Under the pieces are notes generated by a model. That model was not told where the DNA came from. It made no database searches and saw only the letters and a list, made by a program, of their open reading frames with translations. From NCBI RefSeq assembly GCF_030811855.1, contig NZ_JAUSRN010000002.1, forward strand, positions 372,001-436,000: DNA of 64,000 nucleotides. The letters run 5' to 3'. The DNA is from Variovorax paradoxus. Lineage in GTDB: Bacteria > Pseudomonadota > Gammaproteobacteria > Burkholderiales > Burkholderiaceae_C. Each line of letters begins with the position of its first letter. The stretch's first letter is position 1. A program made the translations under genes and the position numbers. Positions 1 to 7,290 of this stretch are shown here, piece after piece.

Positions 1-371
1 TTCACGTGGTGGTCGATGTACTCGCCCAGCACGATGACCTTGGCGTCGAACTTGTCGTCCACGTCGGTGGCCGATTCGATCTGTGCGATCAGTTCCTTGG
101 CGCTGCCATGCTCGACCTCGGCTTCGTCAAGCAGGTCGGTTTCGCTGATCGCCCCGCGCAACGCCGGGTAGAAAATTTCTTCCTCGATCTGCGCATGAAT
201 GGTCAGCTCGGTGCAGATCTGGTTGGCAAGCTCGCGCTTCTTCTGCTGCGCACTGGCAGCGCGCGAGTGGGTCAGTTCCTCGTACTCCTTGAACATCTTC
301 TTGACGTTGCGGTGATCCGAGTCGAGAAGGCTGCATGCATCGGGTGCTGCGCGCTTGGTGGAGGTGGGCAT
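1..371 (-). CDS. Hemerythrin HHE-domain protein (3' end outside window)
   Basis: About 123 residues are visible and the C-terminus runs off the left edge. The reading starts MPTSTKRAAPDACSLLDSDH and continues with the helical pattern of hemerythrin/HHE cation-binding proteins: an early H (DSDHRNVKK), then TIHAQIEEEIFYP, then EVEHGSAKE, and finally EYIDHHV at the edge. These His and Glu residues fit ligands of a di-iron site that binds oxygen or NO or stores iron. The start is the ATG at 369-371. Single-gene HHE proteins of this size in Burkholderiales are usually cytoplasmic and stress-associated, which matches the neighbours. A gap of about 118 bp separates it from the next leftward gene upstream, so it probably has its own promoter. 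The family call is firm; the physiological role is inferred. Confidence 0.9.
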   Translation of the reverse strand, partial: MPTSTKRAAPDACSLLDSDHRNVKKMFKEYEELTHSRAASAQQKKRELANQICTELTIHAQIEEEIFYPALRGAISETDLLDEAEVEHGSAKELIAQIESATDVDDKFDAKVIVLGEYIDHHV

Positions 372-489
372 CGTGGGCTCCGGTTGGGTTAATGGAAGCT
401 GAACGATGAAAGGACCGCAAACCGCGCGACGTAGGAAAGCTCCTTGAGTGCGCGTAGCAAGGCGCACTACCCACGCCTGAGTCGCGGCC

Positions 490-978
490 CTATACGCGCC
501 GCTGCTGCTGAGCCAGCAGGCAGCCAGCCGCCAGCCCCACGGCGAAGAGGCCGTAGACGATGCCCATCGAGCGTTTCGAAAGGTGATGCTCGAAACCCGG
601 CGTGAGCCGCCTCGGCGTGATCGTGTAGTCGACCGCGCATGCCACCGCCGTGGCGGCGCCGGCACTGGCAAGCGCTGCGGGCACCGACTGCGCAGGGTGC
701 CGGCTCGCGTGCAGCCAGGCATAGAGTAGCGCCCAGAAAATGGCGCTCGCATGGTGCGTGGCGTAGCCGATGGCGGTGTGCTTGAGCGTCGGCTCGCGCA
801 CCGCAAAAGCCTGGTCGCCCCACAGCCAGTGGCTGGTGGCGTTGGTGGGCGCCACCATGCTGCCGGCGTCGCGGCGGCCGCACAGCATCAACGCGCCTGT
901 GGAGGCAAGGCTGGCCAGGGTGCCAGCCACGAGGCCGGTTCGCAGCACGGGCAGCTGCCGCAGGCTTGCAATTTTCAT
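490..978 (-). CDS. Small integral membrane protein, function unknown
   Basis: The 162-aa protein has about four hydrophobic segments: near residues 12-32 (LVAGTLASLASTGALMLCG), near 68-88 (ASAIFWALLYAWLHA), near 96-115, and near 138-156 (MGIVYGLFAVGLAAGCLLA). I recognise no catalytic motif. The start is the ATG at 976-978, preceded by an excellent ribosome binding site (GTAGGAGG). A longer in-frame reading back to 1347 overlaps the hydrolase gene and is not supported. It begins only 8 bp after the alpha/beta hydrolase gene ends, so it is probably the last gene of that leftward operon. Its role is unknown. Confidence 0.75.
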   Translation of the reverse strand: MKIASLRQLPVLRTGLVAGTLASLASTGALMLCGRRDAGSMVAPTNATSHWLWGDQAFAVREPTLKHTAIGYATHHASAIFWALLYAWLHASRHPAQSVPAALASAGAATAVACAVDYTITPRRLTPGFEHHLSKRSMGIVYGLFAVGLAAGCLLAQQQRRV

Positions 979-986
979 GGGGCCTC

Positions 987-1766
987 CTACGCAGGGCTCG
1001 CGGCCACGGGCCGCGTCATGGCGCCGGTCGCCCTGGCGCCGATGGTCATCTCCGTCATCCAGGACACGAGCAGCTGCCCGTAGGCCTGGCGGTGCGCCTG
1101 TTTCGACAGCGCATGGTCGGCGTCCGAAAGGACGCGATAGGTCGCCGAGCGCACGCGCTTGAATGCGCCCAGGTAGTTCTCGATCACCGGATGCGGCACG
1201 ATCTGGTCGTGCTCCGATTCGACGATGAGCACGTCGCCCGTGAACGCCTCGCACGCCGCCAGCGCACGGTTGTCGCGCGGGCCGACCAGCGTGCGGCGGT
1301 AAGCCACGAGATCGGGCCTGCTCAGCTGCCCCTTGGGCGCCAGCCATTCGCGATCCCGGTAGAGCGCCGGCGCACGCAGTGCGAGCCAGCGCACCGGCCG
1401 CATGGCGCTGACCAGCGCCGCCAGGTAGCCCCCGTAGCTGCTGCCGACGATGGCAATGGCGCCGGGGTCGACCGTCGGGTGGCTGATGAGCGTGTCATAA
1501 GCCGCGAGCACGTCGCGCAGGTTGTCCTCGCGGGTGACCTCCTGGCGCAGCGAGGCGTGGCGCGCGTGGCCGCGCAGGTCGAAGGTCAGGCAGACACAGC
1601 CGAGCGCCGCAATTTCGTGCGCGCGCGCGATGTACTGCTCCTGGCTGCCATCCCAGCCATGGACCAGGAGAACGCCGGGAACCATGGTGGAGGCGGCAAC
1701 CAACGTTCCGGCAATGTGCTGACCGTCTACGGATATGTCTATGAAGTTATGTCGTGTCGCTGTCAT
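987..1766 (-). CDS. Alpha/beta hydrolase (dienelactone hydrolase/acetyl-esterase type)
   Basis: The 259-aa protein has a typical alpha/beta-hydrolase core. It shows an oxyanion-loop segment VLLVHGWDGSQ near residue 35, a nucleophile elbow GSSYGG (Ser near residue 108), an acid-containing segment VESEHDQIVP near 200, and a catalytic His in DADHALS near 230. The substrate cannot be told from the sequence. I chose the ATG at 1764-1766; the open frame extends further back, but that part lies inside the upstream DUF3182-type gene. The start overlaps the end of that gene by 20 bp, which implies translational coupling in a leftward operon. The small membrane protein gene follows directly. Confidence 0.85.
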   Translation of the reverse strand: MTATRHNFIDISVDGQHIAGTLVAASTMVPGVLLVHGWDGSQEQYIARAHEIAALGCVCLTFDLRGHARHASLRQEVTREDNLRDVLAAYDTLISHPTVDPGAIAIVGSSYGGYLAALVSAMRPVRWLALRAPALYRDREWLAPKGQLSRPDLVAYRRTLVGPRDNRALAACEAFTGDVLIVESEHDQIVPHPVIENYLGAFKRVRSATYRVLSDADHALSKQAHRQAYGQLLVSWMTEMTIGARATGAMTRPVAASPA

Positions 1767-2919
1767 ACGGCTTTTGCAATGCGTATTTGGTGAGGTGTCC
1801 CGTCTTTCTGTCGATACCGCGGTAGTGCACCTGTGCATCCGCCGGGATTTCCGCTGCCGCACCATACGCCTCGAAACAGGAAACGCGAATCCGGTCGAGC
1901 GCCGGGTCGCGCCAGAAGGATTCGATCGCGATCATTTCGGCGCCGGTCGCACCGCCGACGCGCCAGGACTGCTCCAGCACGCCCGAGCGCCAGGTGCCGC
2001 CCGCGCCCACGCCCTGCGCCACGTCGTAGTTGACGCGCGAGGCAAAGAAGCCCGGGAAGCAATCGATCACGGCTTTGTTATAGCGCCGTGCCTGCTCGAT
2101 GGCCAGGCAGAGCGCCGGCGGCGGACTGGTGGTGGCGAGCAGCGCGTCGAAGTTGCCGCGCACGAGCGTGAGGTCGGAGCCGCCATAAACGCTTTGCCCG
2201 TCGTTGTCCTGCGTCATGCGCTGGCGGCCGTAGTAGCTCACGATCAGATGGTCGACGATCACCTGCCCCACGCTGTAGGTTTCGGGGTTCTCGAGGTTCT
2301 CTTCGATCACAACGCCGTTGGCCGCGATCACGCTCTCGTCCATGTCGGCAAGACAGCGGTCCAGCGCCTCGGCGTCGGTGACCGTCGACTGGCCGCGCCC
2401 GCCGGTCGCGCACACGGCCTTGACGCGCACGGGGCCGTTCTCCAGCAGTTGGCGCCCGGCCCATCGCGCATCCTCCAGCGAGAACGCCGTGTAGCCGTCG
2501 AGCACCGCATCCGGGACGCTGGCGGCAAAGGCCTGCGACCATCCCTCGGGGCAGGCAGCCGCGCGGCCGACCAGCGGATGCGTGATGGCTTTGGTGGCAA
2601 CGAAGGGGTATGGAACCACGCCACCGAACAGGTCGTGCAGCGTCGAAATGCCGAGCGAGCGCGCGAGTTGCGTGCTGGAGACTGTGTCGCTCGGCACGAA
2701 GTACAGCGGCGTGTACTCGTGGGCGCGAGAAGCGTCGTATTCGCCGGCAAAGCGGAACTGCTTCAGCGCCGCCAGCCGCTGTGCAAAATTGCTGCGCGTG
2801 GCGCGTTCATGATCGCTGCTGTAGGCCTCCGGATCCGCGCTCCAGACCACCACGCTGCCGCCTGTGTTTTTGAGGACCGTGTCCACGACGGCGACTCCCG
2901 AACTGAAAAGGGTGTCCAT
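1747..2919 (-). CDS. DUF3182-family protein (possible ATP-grasp-like fold)
   Basis: The 390-aa protein matches my memory of the DUF3182 family seen in Burkholderiales and related bacteria. Visible landmarks are VVPYPFVATKAITHPL near residue 105, VKAVCATGGRGQST near 165, VVIEENLENPETYSVGQ near 200, and a C-terminal RVSCFEAYGAA segment. The Gly-rich strand-loop followed by an acidic VIEENLE stretch resembles ATP-grasp carboxylate-amine ligases, but this is my inference and the function is not established. The start is the ATG at 2917-2919. It sits between a 41-aa reading frame upstream and an alpha/beta hydrolase downstream, which overlaps it by 20 bp, so the three probably form one operon. Confidence 0.7.
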   Translation of the reverse strand: MDTLFSSGVAVVDTVLKNTGGSVVVWSADPEAYSSDHERATRSNFAQRLAALKQFRFAGEYDASRAHEYTPLYFVPSDTVSSTQLARSLGISTLHDLFGGVVPYPFVATKAITHPLVGRAAACPEGWSQAFAASVPDAVLDGYTAFSLEDARWAGRQLLENGPVRVKAVCATGGRGQSTVTDAEALDRCLADMDESVIAANGVVIEENLENPETYSVGQVIVDHLIVSYYGRQRMTQDNDGQSVYGGSDLTLVRGNFDALLATTSPPPALCLAIEQARRYNKAVIDCFPGFFASRVNYDVAQGVGAGGTWRSGVLEQSWRVGGATGAEMIAIESFWRDPALDRIRVSCFEAYGAAAEIPADAQVHYRGIDRKTGHLTKYALQKPYDSDTT

Positions 2920-2934
2920 GGCATCGGCCCGGTA

Positions 2935-3060
2935 TCAGCGATGCTCCGCCGCGCCGGGCCCGGCCATCTTGCGAAGCGGCCAGCCGGGCATCGCCGAAGG
3001 CGTGATGCCGGCCACCGTGGACTGGGGTTTGCTCTGCCAGGAAAGATCAGTCGTGTTCAT
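2935..3060 (-). CDS. Possible 41-aa peptide heading the DUF3182 operon
   Basis: A short frame (MNTTDLSWQSKPQSTVAG..., ending GAAEHR) starts at 3058-3060. A strong AAGGAG ribosome binding site lies about 8 nt upstream of the ATG. It ends 15 bp before the DUF3182-type start, so it would be the first gene of that operon or a leader peptide. It has no membrane segment or cysteines. I know no family for it; the ribosome binding site and spacing are the only support. Confidence 0.4.
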   Translation of the reverse strand: MNTTDLSWQSKPQSTVAGITPSAMPGWPLRKMAGPGAAEHR

Positions 3061-3332
3061 CGGGACAGCTCCTTGTGAACGGTGGCTGGGCGCACGGCGG
3101 TGATCCGTGCATGTGGATGGGTCCGGCTCCTACAAGACGTCTTCGTGCTCCGGCCTAGTTTTGCGTTTGCAGCAGCAGCCGTCATCCTCGCCCCATGGTT
3201 GAGCAGCTTTGGCCCCGGCGGGGCGGGATAACGCGCGTCACCGGTGAAAGCGGCCTCCTACGCCGCCGCCCCGCCAGGACCATCCAGCGTTGTCCGGGCG
3301 CATACTCCATTGGTTTGCAACCAAGGACGAAT

Positions 3333-3536
3333 ATGCCCGCCCTTCCTTCCACCTCGGAGTCCCGCGCGCTTGCCAAGCTGGCATGGGAGGCGGCCTGGGA
3401 ACGGCTGGGCAATGCGCTGCAGCCGCCTGCCGGCTATCCGCCGGCTACGGCCGAGCAGCTGTCCGAATGCTTCCACATCGCGCAGGCCCGGCTCGACGAA
3501 ATGCGCGCTGCGTTCGGCGTGCCAGAGGACCGTTGA
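3333..3536 (+). CDS. 67-aa hypothetical protein
   Basis: The small helical, Ala/Leu-rich protein starts MPALPSTSESRALAKLAW and ends MRAAFGVPEDR. I chose the ATG at 3333 because an AAGGA ribosome binding site lies just upstream; the longer in-frame starts at 3195 have none. No family is recognised. Its last eight codons and the following roughly 70 bp reappear, diverged, at 20601-20719 on the far side of the CDI island, where a 49-codon frame ends in almost the same residues (FGVPDDR). This may be the gene whose 3' end was duplicated when the island was acquired. Confidence 0.6.
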   Translation: MPALPSTSESRALAKLAWEAAWERLGNALQPPAGYPPATAEQLSECFHIAQARLDEMRAAFGVPEDR

Positions 3537-3608
3537 ACGGGCGCGCGCACTGGCCCTGACGCGTGCGCGTGGCGGCGGCTTTCCTACGGCATGCGCGCCC
3601 GCCGTTGG
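3510..3608 (+). repeat. Left copy of the ~100-bp direct repeat flanking the CDI island
   Basis: The sequence from gcgttcggcgtgccag to gccgttgg matches 20601-20719 in the same orientation. By eye there are about eight substitutions and one 18-bp indel. It covers the 3' end of the 67-aa gene and the downstream non-coding DNA. The end of the copy contains a short imperfect inverted repeat (cctacggc ... gccgttgg). The 17.1 kb between the copies is the accessory region. It could be an insertion footprint or a member of a dispersed repeat family. Confidence 0.65.
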
Positions 3609-3654
3609 TTACGTCCGTTCTGTCTTCCAAGTATTGGTCAACGCAGTGCGATGC

Positions 3655-4077
3655 TTATTCACGGCGGCGCCGGATCTTGAGTGTTTGCGCGGCAAGAAGA
3701 AACAATGTACAGAAATAGATGAAGCTCGGCTCGCCAAGCAGTGCAAAGGTCAGCCCCTCCGGATGCGCCGACAAATATGAGAACGCTATGCGACCACAGC
3801 CTGCAAGCAGAATGGCGCCCAGCATCGGTCCCCAACTCACGATGTCGCCGCTCTTCAGCCTCGAGTTCATGCTCATGACCAGATAGATCCACCCCCAGAC
3901 CAACGCGAACGCAACGAACACAGACCATGCCAACAGCAACATTCGCCCCCAAGAGAGCGGGTCCGGGAACGAAGCCCAACTGGCCAACAACTCGGAGAGC
4001 GAAAGCCCGCAGAACGCAGTGAGCAACGGGCGTGTATTGACCTTGTCAAGGATATCGAAAGCTTCTTTCAACGGCAT
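3655..4077 (-). CDS. Four-helix integral membrane protein, unknown
   Basis: The 140-aa protein has hydrophobic segments near residues 18-35, 45-68 (LLLAWSVFVAFALVWGWIYL), 82-102 (MLGAILLAGCGRIAFSYL) and 110-132 (FIYFCTLFLLAAQTL), then a basic tail KIRRRRE. No known domain is recognised. It starts 18 bp after the AP2-repeat gene ends, so the two are probably co-transcribed leftward. Base composition is visibly less GC-rich than in the flanking chromosomal genes, in keeping with an acquired island. Confidence 0.65.
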   Translation of the reverse strand: MPLKEAFDILDKVNTRPLLTAFCGLSLSELLASWASFPDPLSWGRMLLLAWSVFVAFALVWGWIYLVMSMNSRLKSGDIVSWGPMLGAILLAGCGRIAFSYLSAHPEGLTFALLGEPSFIYFCTLFLLAAQTLKIRRRRE

Positions 4078-4095
4078 GCGAGAACCTTCATCCTG

Positions 4096-4788
4096 TTAGT
4101 TGGTTTTCTCAGATTGCGATTTTTGGCGCTGCAGTTCTGCTCTCTTCTGCAACTGCTCCTCGCGGGCCGCGACCGCCAGTGCCTTGGCTTGCTCATCGCC
4201 ATGGATCAGCACCGAGAAACTCTTGCTCAACTGCTTGCTGCCTAGGCGCGTTGTCGCGATCCATCGCGTCGGTCGCCCGTTTTTGTCCCTCTCCGACGAA
4301 ACCCCAACGATGCCCGAAGAGTTTGTGGACAAAAAGATGGTGCCGCGCGCCTTGGGAGCTGGCAGCGAGTCGGGTGCGCGTTTCGGCGCGGTTCTGACGA
4401 GCGCCTCCCCCGGATGTACGCACCGCAGGCCCGTCATCTGCTGCAGCTGCCTCTGGCGCTCTGCGATTGCCAGCAACTTGGCTTCGGTCGCACCGTAGCG
4501 GGTCACGCCGAAATATTTGCTGAGGTGTTTGCCGGGTCCGAGGTATGTCTGTGCAATCCAACCCGTCGGCGCACCTTGCGGATCAAACATACACACCACA
4601 CCGGGAATGCCAGACTTGTTGTTGCGCCGTACCTTGTCGGCCAACTTCTGACGCGACGCCGGCGGGTGCTTTCTCGCCATCTCGTCGCGCCAGGCCTGCG
4701 CTCGAACTAGTGCCGCTTCTTTACCGTCGTAGATGTGAAGGAGAAAGTCTTGTACAAATGCACGCCCTCGCGTGTCAAGCTGACGCAC
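4096..4788 (-). CDS. AP2-like repeat protein, downstream part of a frameshifted gene
   Basis: The 230-aa frame contains two clear AP2-like DNA-binding repeats. One is RNNKSGIPGVVCMF...GWIAQTYLG...LSKYFGV (about residues 55-112); the other is STNSSGIVGVSSERD...RWIATTRLG...LSKSFSV (about 153-212). Each has the G-I/V-x-G-V strand, a W-I-A strand, a K-x-F strand and a following helix. A third repeat is split: its first half (YGITPSSDG...WCVSLTREG...YKTFS) lies in another frame at 4707-4934 and its helix (YDGKEAALVRAQAWRDEM) in this one. Restoring one base near 4740 joins them. Stand-alone AP2 arrays without an HNH nuclease are uncommon in bacteria. Its role is unknown; DNA binding is inferred. 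Confidence 0.6.
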   Translation of the reverse strand: MRQLDTRGRAFVQDFLLHIYDGKEAALVRAQAWRDEMARKHPPASRQKLADKVRRNNKSGIPGVVCMFDPQGAPTGWIAQTYLGPGKHLSKYFGVTRYGATEAKLLAIAERQRQLQQMTGLRCVHPGEALVRTAPKRAPDSLPAPKARGTIFLSTNSSGIVGVSSERDKNGRPTRWIATTRLGSKQLSKSFSVLIHGDEQAKALAVAAREEQLQKRAELQRQKSQSEKTN

Positions 4789-4934
4789 CAGCTCCTGCCG
4801 TCGCTGGAGGGGGTAATGCCGTACATAGCTGACGGATGGAGCCTGGACTTACGGGCTTGGCCTCGTTCGACTGGTGCGTTGTGCTTTTGCGCAGGTTCGA
4901 TGTCGGTGCGCTTGGAAACTCTGCTATCGGACAT
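4707..4934 (-). CDS. AP2-like repeat protein, N-terminal fragment (frameshifted)
   Basis: This 75-aa frame starts at 4932-4934 with a basic N-terminus (MSDSRVSKRTDIEP...) and enters an AP2-like repeat at YGITPSSDGRSWCVSL, breaking off after YKTFS. After that point the frame reads nonsense (FTSTTVKKRH) and stops. The overlapping frame at 4096-4788 supplies the missing helix. The simplest reading is one gene, 4096-4934, with three AP2-like repeats and a single-base deletion near 4738-4743. This may be a true mutation or a sequencing error. It lies directly downstream of cdiB on the same strand. Confidence 0.5.
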   Translation of the reverse strand: MSDSRVSKRTDIEPAQKHNAPVERGQARKSRLHPSAMYGITPSSDGRSWCVSLTREGVHLYKTFSFTSTTVKKRH

Positions 4935-4958
4935 GCGTTCGCCTCTTACTATGCCGCT

Positions 4959-6689
4959 TCAGAAGCTCGCATTCAGGTTGAACCCGAAGGTGGTCTTGGC
5001 CGTCCGATACCCCTCGGGCTTGCTGATCGGCGCCCCCATGAAGAAGTCATAGCTGAGCTTGCTCCACTGCCCGCGCACGCCGATCACGGCACCGGCGAGA
5101 TTGCGGCCCAGCAGGTCCGCAGTCGAACGCCCGCCCACATGCCCGTAGTCGGCCCCGACATACAACTCCGCCCCGCTCTGCCCCATCGCCCAGCCGATGT
5201 CGTTGCGGATCAGCCAGCCGCGCTCGCCCATCAGGCTGGTCTCGCCATCGAAACCGCGCACCGTGTAGCGCCCGCCTATGGCGAAGCGGTCCTGCGGTGT
5301 CAGCGGCGTGCGGTTCCACTGCGCACGCACCAGGCCCGAGTAGCGCAGCTTCTGTTCGCCCAGCTTGAATGGTGCGTTCAGGCTGACCTCGGCCGTGTAC
5401 AGCCGCAGGCGCGAGGTGCCTTCGCCGAACTGTTCCTCCGGCGCGGCGATGGACCCGAAGCCGCCGGTGCCGTGCTTGTAGGCCAGCGTGCCTTCCAGCG
5501 TCGCGTCGCCGATGAACTCCTTGTGGTTCAGGCCCAGCTCCCAGCCGCCCACCACGCGGTGCTGCACCTCGACTTCGGTGTCGTCCACGAAGTTGCGCGA
5601 TTCCCTGCGGAAGCCCTTCAGCGCCAGCGTGGTCTTGCGGCGCTGGTCGCGGTACAGCAGGCGCGAGAGCTTGACCTCGGCGTTGTTGGTCTTGCCCGCA
5701 TAGACATAGTCCTGGCTCAGCCCGGCCACGCGCTGGTGGTACTGGCTGTTGGAGGCCGTGAAGCCCAGCATCCAGTAGCCGTAGGGCAGCGAATAGTGCA
5801 CCGTCTGGCCTTCGGTGCCCTTGGCCGGGTCGCTGAAGACATGGCCGTTGAGGTTGTGGTTGGCGCTGACGTAGAACAGGTCGTTCAGGCCCAAGGGGTT
5901 GTCGATGGAGACGGTCGCGCCGGCCTGGTAGCGGCCGGTGGCCTCGGTGCCGCTGTCGTCCAGGCTCAGGGTGACGCGCCACTTCTTGGATTGCACGTAC
6001 TTGACCACCAGGTCGCTGTCGCCGGGCCGGACATTCGGGGCGGTCGAGGGCTCGATCTGGATGTCGGCCTCGGCCGTGGGGGCGCGCTTGAGGTTCTCCA
6101 GCCCCTGCTCGATGTCGCGCAGGTTCAAGAGGTCGCCGGGCCGCGCGGGAATGGCGGAACCCAGCAAGGCGCCGCTGCCCAGCAGCGTGGCCGAGGAATC
6201 GGGCGTGGTCCGGATGGCCGCGACGCGCCCTGGCACCAGCGACAGGGTCAGGGTGCCGCTGGACAGGTCCTGCGGCGCGGCCAGCACGCGGGTGGTGACG
6301 AAGCCGCGCGCAATCACAGCCTGCTGGGCGCGGGCGAGCACCACGTTCACGCCGGCGGTGCCGAGGCAGCGGCCCACCGGTGAATCATTTCCTTCAGGGC
6401 CCGAAAGATCAGAGACGGCCCACTGGAAGGCCGCGGCCTGCTCGCCGACCAAGAGCACGCGATCGATCCGAAAGCACGGGGCTTCGGAGGCTGGGATGCG
6501 CTGGGTGGGCACGGGCGGTGCCGCCTGCAGGCGCTGGTCGACGGTTCGCTCGTTCTGCTCGCGCAGGGCGCGTTCGCGTTCCTGCTGGCGTTGCTGTTCG
6601 ACGAAGGGTTGGGGGGTGGTGGGGGACTGCTGGGCGACCACGGCCACGGGAATGGCCGCCAACACCGCGACCGTCCAATTGAGTTTCAC
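4959..6689 (-). CDS. cdiB: Two-partner secretion outer-membrane transporter (ShlB/FhaC/CdiB family)
   Basis: The 576-aa protein begins with a signal peptide (cleavage likely after AVVAQ, residue ~20), followed by a Gln/Arg-rich linker helix. Two POTRA domains come next (about residues 75-150, CFRIDRVLLVG..., and 150-230, SLVPGRVAAIRT...). The rest is a 16-strand-type beta-barrel ending in Phe (FGFNLNASF). The barrel-loop signature VRGFDGETSL is present, including the Arg-Gly-Phe that lines the pore. TpsB proteins export a large TpsA partner across the outer membrane, here presumably the CdiA-like protein. Translation starts at GTG 6687-6689 behind AGGGAGAAG. Its place downstream of cdiA and cdiI matches the Burkholderia-type cdiA-I-(O)-B order. 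Confidence 0.92.
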   Translation of the reverse strand: MKLNWTVAVLAAIPVAVVAQQSPTTPQPFVEQQRQQERERALREQNERTVDQRLQAAPPVPTQRIPASEAPCFRIDRVLLVGEQAAAFQWAVSDLSGPEGNDSPVGRCLGTAGVNVVLARAQQAVIARGFVTTRVLAAPQDLSSGTLTLSLVPGRVAAIRTTPDSSATLLGSGALLGSAIPARPGDLLNLRDIEQGLENLKRAPTAEADIQIEPSTAPNVRPGDSDLVVKYVQSKKWRVTLSLDDSGTEATGRYQAGATVSIDNPLGLNDLFYVSANHNLNGHVFSDPAKGTEGQTVHYSLPYGYWMLGFTASNSQYHQRVAGLSQDYVYAGKTNNAEVKLSRLLYRDQRRKTTLALKGFRRESRNFVDDTEVEVQHRVVGGWELGLNHKEFIGDATLEGTLAYKHGTGGFGSIAAPEEQFGEGTSRLRLYTAEVSLNAPFKLGEQKLRYSGLVRAQWNRTPLTPQDRFAIGGRYTVRGFDGETSLMGERGWLIRNDIGWAMGQSGAELYVGADYGHVGGRSTADLLGRNLAGAVIGVRGQWSKLSYDFFMGAPISKPEGYRTAKTTFGFNLNASF

Positions 6690-6883
6690 GAAATACTTCT
6701 CCCTGTTTTCTTGTAGAGCTCTTGGTCATCCCGAAGATGCCAACTGCTTGGCTTTTTGGTCTCAGAACGCTGATAGACAGATGGCGACGGCCGGCAATCA
6801 TCAAAATTTCACGATCGATGCCTCGAAACCCCAATCTAATGGTCAACGATGAAATGCACAATATCTGAAGTGCCACAAAGCAT

Positions 6884-7288
6884 TTAGTTTTCAGTCAGAA
6901 AAACAATCAGATGATTCGAAAATCCGCCGCCATATTTTGGATCCGAAATCGTGTTTGCAATAGAGTTAAAAACTCCCACAGCAATTTCAAAATCCGAACG
7001 GGAGTTGTTTTTCAATAGATCAAATCTCCTCCACACAATTATATTGCCCGGAGTGCGCAAAGAGTGAAGGCCGGCCCATAGCGAATCGTTCAATGCGTCC
7101 CAATTTTCGCCAACCGGATGCAAGGGGGGGTCAAGTGGCAACACTGCCCGCACTGCATCAAAAAACTCGAACTTATTGCCTATGTCAGATGGCAAATCAA
7201 ACACTCTCCATCCCAGTTTTGCCTTCTCTTCGCAAATCTCTAGAACTTCATCTTTTTTTGCGATCAAAACGCCGTCAGATATATTCAT
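6884..7288 (-). CDS. cdiI: Barstar-family immunity protein
   Basis: This 134-aa protein carries the barstar hallmark GENWDALNDSLW (residues ~60-72), which aligns with the barstar segment GENLDALWD. Its two Asp residues match Asp35 and Asp39 of barstar, which plug the barnase active site. The C-terminal strand is NHLIVFLTEN. The gene starts two bases after the stop of the barnase-like toxin gene, and its cognate target is exactly the enzyme that a barstar fold inhibits. I chose the ATG at 7286-7288; the earlier in-frame ATG lies within the toxin gene. The gene is strikingly AT-rich against its surroundings, as is common for CDI immunity genes acquired with their toxin. Confidence 0.88.
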   Translation of the reverse strand: MNISDGVLIAKKDEVLEICEEKAKLGWRVFDLPSDIGNKFEFFDAVRAVLPLDPPLHPVGENWDALNDSLWAGLHSLRTPGNIIVWRRFDLLKNNSRSDFEIAVGVFNSIANTISDPKYGGGFSNHLIVFLTEN

Positions 7289-7290
7289 AT

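Noticed and set aside
1735..3078. Long plus-strand frame opposite the DUF3182-type gene
   Set aside because: It is a shadow of a well-supported gene on the other strand, with no recognisable domain.
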